The position numbers were made by a program, and so were the translations under genes. A stretch of DNA of 64,000 nucleotides from Vicia villosa (Eukaryota > Streptophyta > Magnoliopsida > Fabales > Fabaceae): NCBI RefSeq assembly GCF_029867415.1, contig NC_081180.1, positions 231,491,625-231,555,624 on the forward strand, given 5' to 3'. Shown one piece after another: positions 58,213 through 64,000 of the stretch (position 1 is the first letter of the stretch; the number at the start of each line of letters is the position of its first letter). The notes beneath the pieces were generated by a model that had not been told where the DNA came from, ran no database searches, and worked only from the letters and a program-made list of their open reading frames with translations.

Positions 58213-58494
58213 CTCCGTCCGTTTTTTATTATAAGTCGTTTTAGACTTTTCACACAGATTAAGAAAAATAATAATTGTTGTATGAAAATGAGAAATTACG
58301 AAGGTTTTTACAAAATTATCCTTCATTAATGACATGTGGAAGATTAATTTATATAATTGAAAGGAGAGAGAATAATAAATATTTAAGAATATAATAGGAA
58401 AAGTAGCATTAACTATTCATTGGAATTGTAAAGCGACTTATATTTAAATACAGATTTTTTTTCCAAAACGACTTATAATAAAAAACGGAGGGAG
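58213..58494. mobile_element. Stowaway MITE, 282 bp
   Basis: TIRs CTCCGTCCGTTTTTTATTATAAGTCGTTTT and the inverted copy ending CGGAGGGAG, with TA at 58211-58212 and 58495-58496. Same family as the remnant at 10434-10665. Non-coding. Confidence 0.92.
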
Positions 58495-58569
58495 TAGAAA
58501 GATACATCTTCTATTTAACACTAAGATACATCTAACATATTTAAGCAATTACTATTAGAAAATTTGTTT

Positions 58570-58860
58570 TTAGTGATCGAAAAAGCTTTAAAATCGATCA
58601 CTAAAATGTTTTGCGACTGATTTAGCGACTATTATTTTTCGGTTAAAAAAATATTAGTCGCTAAGTTTTTGTAACGAATTTAGTGACCGAAATTTAGCGA
58701 ACAAATTTGAAACTGAATTTAATGACCGATTTTAGTCTCCTACTTTTCGATTAAAAAAGTGTTAGTCGCTAAGCTTTTGCGACCAATTTAGTGACCGAAA
58801 TTTAACAAACAAATTTGAGACTGAAATTAGCGACCGATTTTAGTCTTCTTTATGCATAAA
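58570..58860. repeat. Subterminal TTAGCGACCG-type repeats
   Basis: Words such as TTAGTGACCGAAATTTA, TTTAGCGACTATT and GCGACCGATTTTAGTC recur in both orientations at least ten times, the usual look of a CACTA subterminal region. Confidence 0.75.
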
Positions 58861-59642
58861 ATAAAAATAAAAGTTGTGATACCTAGAAATCAATCTCGTG
58901 ACTTTCATGTATTTTAATAAGGCCTTACCACTAAAACACTTAACTTCTATTATTATATTTTATATTTAAACATATATACACATAACAAAGAAATAAAAAT
59001 TTCTAAAAGTTATTAAATAAAATTTAAAAAATCACTATATAAATTTGATTTTATTATGCAATTTCATTGCACACATAAAAATTGTATAATAAAAATAAAT
59101 TCACTTTTATGCAAATATAAATATAAAATGACATTATTTTTTATATAATATATATTTTATTTGTTAAAATAATAAAAAGGTGAAACTTCTATTATAAAAT
59201 ATTAATAAATTAATTGTTTATCCATAATATTACATTGTTTACACATAATATTTTTATAAATATATATAATAATTTTTTAATACGATTTATCATCATCACT
59301 GTTGGTGAAGATCGGATGTTGGATCCTCGTTTAATTGAAATGTCGGGAAAGATAAAATGTCGAATGCAATATGTTTTAGATACCTTTTGCATTTATTTGT
59401 TTCTAATGTAAAACAAGAAAAGAGTTAGTTGAATGAATGAATATATGATTATTAAAGAACACCGTAAAATGATTATTGAAGAACACAAACCTTAAACACA
59501 TTTTATTTTCTGCTTTTGCAATCCATCATAGAGAACCTTACCAAGTTTTTACGCTTCAAAGTTTTCATGTTATATGTTACATTAACAATTATTGATATTC
59601 AAAATACTTTTATAATTAATGTCTGTTAGGTTTCACGCGTAT
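58861..59642. other. AT-rich sequence inside the CACTA remnant
   Basis: No recognisable coding region. A 65-codon frame (59214-59411) is not similar to anything I know. Confidence 0.45.
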
Positions 59643-59994
59643 CACTAATAGAAGTGTCTAGAACAATGATACTCATGAAATGGACGACACAAATTTGTTT
59701 AAAGATGGTGATCAATATCCTCAATTATCACGTCAAAATTATACCATCGGTTTTATCAAAAACCGAGGTAAGAAATGTTTACCCCTCGGTTTAATTAGAA
59801 CACTGAGGTTTATAAGTTTTTTTTTAACATTACATTGTTTACACAAAAAATTAAATTACATTATTACAATAAATGCAATGTTATCATAGTAGGTGTTATT
59901 CTTGGATAACAACACATCTTTGATGTAATCCAGATCCGGTTGGATACATTTTGTTCTCATTATTTTAAAGTTTTATGGATTGCATACAATCAAT

Positions 59995-60552
59995 TTCTAA
60001 GGAGCTATCTGCTCCAAGTAAGGAGTTATCAGTTCCAAACATTGGAATTGTTTTTTCTGCACTTGTAATCCATCATAGAGAACTTTTTCAAATTTTTTTA
60101 AGTTCCGAAGTTTCATTATCTTGAGCAAATGTTATCAAGGCAAATGCTTTCACAAGAAAGATATATAGTGGTGGATGTAGATAGTATGTTGTGGAATGAT
60201 GTCTTGGCAATATTTGGAGCGTTGTTCTTTTAAGAATATAGTGTAGAGATTTTGTTGTAGTTGTGTAACATATTCTAAGGAGCTATCTGCTCTAAGTAAG
60301 GAGTTATCAGTTCCAAATATTGGAATTATATTTTCTGCACTTGTTATCCATCATAGAGAACTTTTTCAAATTTTTTTAAGTTCCAAAGTTTCATTATCTT
60401 GAGAAAATGTTATCGAGGCAAATGCTTTCACAAGAAAGATATATAATGGTGGATGTAGATAGTATGTTTTGGATTGATATCTTGACAGTATATGGAGCGT
60501 TATTCTTTTAAGAATATAGTGTAGAGATTTTGTTGTAGCTGTGTAACATATT
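59995..60552. repeat. 278-bp tandem duplication
   Basis: 59995-60272 and 60273-60552 are near-identical head-to-tail copies (TTCTAAGGAGCTATCTGCT...TTGTAGTTGTGTAACATA). Shorter fragments of the same unit (TGCACTTGCAATCTATCATAG) recur at 59515, 60815 and 60970. Confidence 0.92.
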
Positions 60553-60693
60553 CACTCGGGTTTTATTAAAAAAACGAGGGAAACATATTTTATTTTTTAA
60601 ATAGAAAAATAAAATAAGTAAGCCCTTCGGTTTTAGAAGAACACCGAGGTGAATAATATTTATTTTTTAAAAAATATTACATTCTTAACACAG

Positions 60694-60697
<4 letters not shown>

Positions 60698-60727
<30 letters not shown>
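60698..60727. repeat. (TA)n microsatellite, about 30 bp
   Basis: Uninterrupted TA repeats within the CACTA-like element. Confidence 0.9.
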
Positions 60728-60730
<3 letters not shown>

Positions 60731-61343
60731 TCATCGCTGCAATTCCAGATTTTGTCACATATATCTTTTCAAAAGATGAACAACCTTCTTTGTTTATTTT
60801 TGAAGCAGAAATGATTTTCTGCACTTGCAATCTATCATAGGGAACTTTTCCAACATTCTTTAACAGAGAGTTGTTCTATAAATATAATATCAACACCATT
60901 ATATGAGATAGATTGCACGAACCAGAAAAATGTTTTGTTCAAGGATATAAGAACATTGAAGATTTTTTCTGTCTTGCAATCCATTTCGAAGAATGATGCA
61001 TACTAGTTTGGGCGGCAACATATAAGTTAGGATTAAGGTAAAATCTGTTTAACGAATGTTTTTATAGTAAAATCTTATCATTTTATCCCTCAGTTATTAA
61101 GGAAACCGAAGGGATAGATCATTTAATTTTCACTTATAAAAAAATAAAAACATAAACTGCAATAGATGGGATTCGAAGCGTTACCTGAGTTATTTTTCCC
61201 CTCGGTTATATTAAAAACCAGGGGAATATGTTGTTTTTATTTTTATAAAAAATAAAATATGGCGCAAAGAATTATTTGTAGTACCTCAGTTTTTTTTGCC
61301 CGAGGTGAAAGCTTCGCCATGAAATGTATCACTTGTAGTAGTG

Positions 61344-61900
61344 ATCCTCCTGCTAAAGTGTTATGGTACTTGCCAATTATTTCAAGGTTCAAGAGAATTT
61401 TTGTTAATGCGAATGACGCAAAGAATATTAGATAGCATACAAATGAAAGAAAATATGATGGAAACATTCGCCATGTAGCCGATTCCTTGCAATGGAAGAA
61501 AATTGATTCATTGCTTCTGAATTTTGGCCTTGAGCCAAGAAACCTTAGGCTTGGGCTTGCCACAGATGAAATGAACCCCTTTGGTAATCTGAGTACTAAC
61601 CATTCTTCGTGACTTGTTTTCTCACAACTTAGAATCTATCTACTTGGTTGAGCATGAAGCGCAAGTATATGATGTTAAGTATGATGATTCTGGACCAAGA
61701 CAACTTGGAAACGGCATAAATATTTATCTAAGTCCATTTATTAAGGATTTAATACTTTTTTGGAATAAAGGTGTTGATGTTTTGACGCATATTCTAGTAG
61801 CAAAACAAGTTTTTTTTTGTGATAGATCTCTTTTCCTTTTACATAATCGACTCTCGAACCTGAATTTGGTTGTGATGATCATTTATTTATTCTTTTAGGG
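61344..61900 (+). pseudogene. TNP2-type CACTA transposase fragment
   Basis: Starting directly at the boundary of the CACTA-like element, the plus frame reads P-P-A-K-V-L-W-Y-L-P-I-I, R-F-K-R-I-F-V-N, then W-K-K-I-D, P-R-N-L-R-L-G-L-A-T-D-E-M-N-P-F-G-N-L-S-T. These are signature motifs of the TNP2 transposase, including the D-x-M-N-P. Stops (TAG near 61430 and TGA near 61609) and a frameshift follow; 61620-61800 continues in other frames (K-R-K-Y-M-M-L). Only the middle of the gene is present. TNP2 is the catalytic protein of En/Spm elements. Confidence 0.85.
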
Positions 61901-62340
61901 TTTTATCAATGTTTTTCCTTTTCAAATAAACCTTGATGGGGACTTCATTGTTTTTCGAGCACGTCTTGAATATTTTTTGCATTGCGACAGAAAAAAATTA
62001 GAAACACTAGAATATGATATAAGAAAATATTTCTCAAGTTCATTAAAATCCACGAAGGATGTGAAAGTTTAAAAAAATCAAAGGTGCATGGAACTTAACA
62101 ATTCATCATTTTTACGTGTGTTATATGTTTTTTAGCACAACTAATTAAAACAAAAATCTTCATAAAGACATGATCTCGTGCAATAACACATGTGTGAATA
62201 AGGAAAACAAAAACGTTGTTAAATAGGAGAAGAAACGGGAGAACATTGAGGGTCATGTACACATGGTAAAGGGAAGAGTATTGCATGGTGAAATTATAAA
62301 CAATGCCCATTTCCTTGAAAAATTTCTTTCACAAAAAGCC
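61901..62340. other. Downstream sequence, nothing identified
   Basis: AT-rich. A 71-codon minus frame (62095-62310) has no recognisable motif. Confidence 0.45.
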
Positions 62341-62762
62341 ACCGATTAGAAAAGAAAGTAATTTCTCCCAAGGAACGACCGAATAGAGCGATCTTTAATT
62401 CCTTAATAATATATTAAATAAATCAAGTTAATTTTTACACTTCTATTGCATTCAATAAGTTTATGTTGAGAGTTTGTACCATTGAATTATAGTGAAAGAG
62501 ATTATGTTAAAGTGGTGCAAAATGTTGCACTACACACTGAGGATTATGGTACTCTTCCTAAGTCTTGTTGTTATTGCTTCCTAGTTTTAAGTTGTAAATA
62601 ATTTCTTTAGCCGTCAATATTCTAGTCAAATTGGCATTTACAGTACCATTAATTGGTTATGAAATATCTATTAGAAAAAGAAGTTATTTATCCCAAGGAA
62701 CGACATACTGAAGCGATCTTCAATGCCTTAATTATATCTCAAATAAATCAAGTTAAATTTTT
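62341..62762. repeat. Pair of ~95-bp direct repeats about 325 bp apart
   Basis: 62345-62435 and 62668-62762 share GATTAGAAAA/TATTAGAAAA, CCCAAGGAACGAC, GCGATCTTYAATKCCTTAAT and AAATAAATCAAGTTAA. The spacing and identity suggest an LTR-like or duplicated small element, without coding evidence. Confidence 0.65.
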
Positions 62763-64000
62763 GGCTAAATACCGTTTTTCATCCCTTAGCTATACCCTTG
62801 GGTCCATTTTGGTCCTTTATCTTTTAAAAGGGCCGATGTCATCCCTTATTTATTAAAACCATATCATATAAGTCCTTTCCATCTAATTCACACTAAAAGT
62901 GTCTATTTTTGCACCCGTGGCATCCTACATGGCACCTTGTATCACCTTCCTTTTGCCATTCCAAAATTTGGGTTCTTGCAATTGTCACTGAACAAAGGGT
63001 CCATTATACCCATAACCAAATTTGTGTTAAACTGGACAAATTAAATTGGTAATTTAATTTTAAAAAATTGAATTTGAGTTTTCAAAAGTGGTAAAAAAAA
63101 TAAAAACTACCTTTTATGCACCTTAGTTTAATTAGTTTTAAGGTGTGATTAGATCCAGATTCATCGACTCAAACCCAGTTTCATCAAATATAATGATGAA
63201 CATAGGCCATGAAAGTAACTGATGAACAAATGCTTGAAATCAGATTCAACAAATGCTTGAAACAGCTCAAACCCAGATTGAATACTAAAAACTACCATGA
63301 AGGTAAGTGATGATCAAATGCTTGAAACCCAGATTCAACACCTTAGTTTTTTTTGCATAGAGGACTCAAAACCACCGTTCATTTCTAGAGAGAGAAGCTC
63401 AAAACCACCATTCATTTTTGGATTGAAATCGAAACACTGTTTCCGGTCATAACCTCCATTAGATTCAGCCTCCAACTATTCCTTTCCATTTTTTCATATT
63501 GGCTTATGCATTTATTTCTTTTTTATATTCAATTGCTGCAATGACAACCAAATGGTTGATTTTGTCAATTTATGAATGTATGGTAGTTTATCTCTCTCTT
63601 TTGATTATGGTTATTTTTTTCAATTCGAAGAAAATTTATGTTTTAGACTTTAAGGTTGGTCAAAATTGAATTTTTTAGGCAAATGATTCAATTAAAGTAG
63701 ATTTGAGAAAATTATGTTTTTGGGTTTTGAGAAATTTTAAGTTTTTGGGTTTTTTTTTTTTAATTTGAAGAAAATTTTGATAAGGAAGATGAAGAATGGG
63801 AAAGAAGATATATGTTTTAGATTTCAAGTTTTTGGGTTTTGAGAAATTTTAAGTTTCAGGTTTTTTTTTTTTTTTAAGAAAATTTTGATAAAGAAGATGA
63901 AGAATGAGAAAGAAAATATATGTTTTAGATTCCAAGGTTTTATTTGGTCAAAATTGAATTTTTTGGGTAAAAGATTCAATTAAAGTGTTAGATTTTAGAA
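62763..64000. mobile_element. Possible DNA element entering at the right edge
   Basis: GGCTAAATACCGTTTTTCATCCCTTA with TTTGGTCCTTTATC and GTCATCCCTTA nearby resembles the ends of legume MULE/MITE families that begin GGCTAAAT. The element would continue beyond the window. No coding region is seen in 62763-64000. Confidence 0.4.
63640..64000. repeat. ~110-bp tandem repeats, 2 to 3 copies
   Basis: TTTTTGGGTTTTGAGAAATTTTAAGTTT recurs at 63718 and 63829 with GAAAATTTTGATAARGAAGATGAAGAATG after each. The flanking block GGTCAAAATTGAATTTTTTRGG recurs at 63657 and 63947. Confidence 0.8.

Larger units (their letters stand above)
59643..61343. mobile_element. Non-autonomous CACTA-like element with CCGAGG subterminal hairpins
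   Basis: The right end is CACTTGTAGTAGTG (reverse complement CACTACTACAAGTG), a good CACTA terminus. The left end CACTAATAGAAGTG at 59643 is a mutated partner. Both ends carry pairs such as CCATCGGTTTTATCAAAAACCGAGG (59744-59767) and CCCTCGGTTATATTAAAAACC (61200). No transposase is inside. The neighbouring trinucleotides (TAT and ATC) do not form a clear TSD. Internally it has a 278-bp tandem duplication. Confidence 0.6.
58549..62000 (+). mobile_element. Decayed CACTA (En/Spm) element with TNP2 fragment
   Basis: The left end resembles a CACTA terminus (TTACTATTAGAAAATTTG for CACTAnTAGAAAA) followed by subterminal repeats of TTAGCGACC/TTAGTGACCG up to 58860. A TNP2-type transposase fragment is at 61344-61900 on the same strand. 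Between them lies a smaller CACTA-like element. The right boundary is not visible, so the span is an inference. Confidence 0.45.

Overview
The window is plant nuclear DNA, most likely from a legume with a large, repeat-rich genome (Fabeae or a close relative). The evidence is an Ogre-type Ty3/gypsy element with 4.67-kb LTRs and a tRNA-Arg-like primer-binding site, legume-style LTRs bounded by TGTAACACCC...GGGTGTTACA, Stowaway MITEs, and a plant-specific VQ-motif gene. No rRNA, tRNA, CRISPR or bacterial-type operon is visible. Almost all of the sequence is transposable element; the only intact host gene I can support is the VQ-motif gene at 10886-11560 (minus).

Left part (1-12871). Positions 1-530 hold the decayed 3' end of a plant-mobile-domain (PMD) transposon gene. 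Its downstream region is split by a solo LTR (793-2710, target-site duplication GTAGG). A complete but dead Mutator-like element follows (3014-7018, 10-bp TSD TCAAATAAAA). It carries an accessory ORF and a transposase gene fused to an OTU cysteine-protease domain, bordered by twelve ~22-bp palindromes. Next come AT-rich spacer, a degenerate Stowaway, and the VQ gene with its promoter.

Central part (12877-57310) is a nested stack that I could parse by matching LTR ends and TSDs. A decayed ~5.2-kb Ty1/copia element (minus strand, TSD ATTTT) was hit in one LTR by a 37.7-kb-long Tat-lineage element (13445-51178, TSD GTAAC, 955-bp LTRs differing at about six positions). Inside that sits a minus-strand Ogre-like element (24725-46820, TSD GTATG). 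Inside the Ogre is a solo LTR (34631-36434, TSD GTTGG). The copia interior was separately hit by another solo LTR (52347-53791, TSD TATAT), which itself carries a Stowaway MITE (53108-53390, TSD TA).

The Tat-lineage element has sense gag-pro-RT-RNaseH-aRNaseH-integrase. Downstream, on the opposite strand, are two accessory genes with their own TATA-like boxes. One is an intact 243-codon ORF. The other is a PMD-type gene with four consistent GT-AG introns, into one of whose exons the Ogre landed. Both large elements are inactive: the Tat element has stops, frameshifts and a D-to-G change at the first integrase Asp; the Ogre has stops and has lost the distal RT, the first RNase H and part of the second.

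Right part (57311-64000) is a mosaic of small DNA elements: a long (TA)n tract, a fold-back MITE with near-perfect 160-bp arms, a Stowaway, CACTA remnants including a TNP2 transposase fragment, a 278-bp tandem duplication, and what looks like the start of another element running off the right edge.
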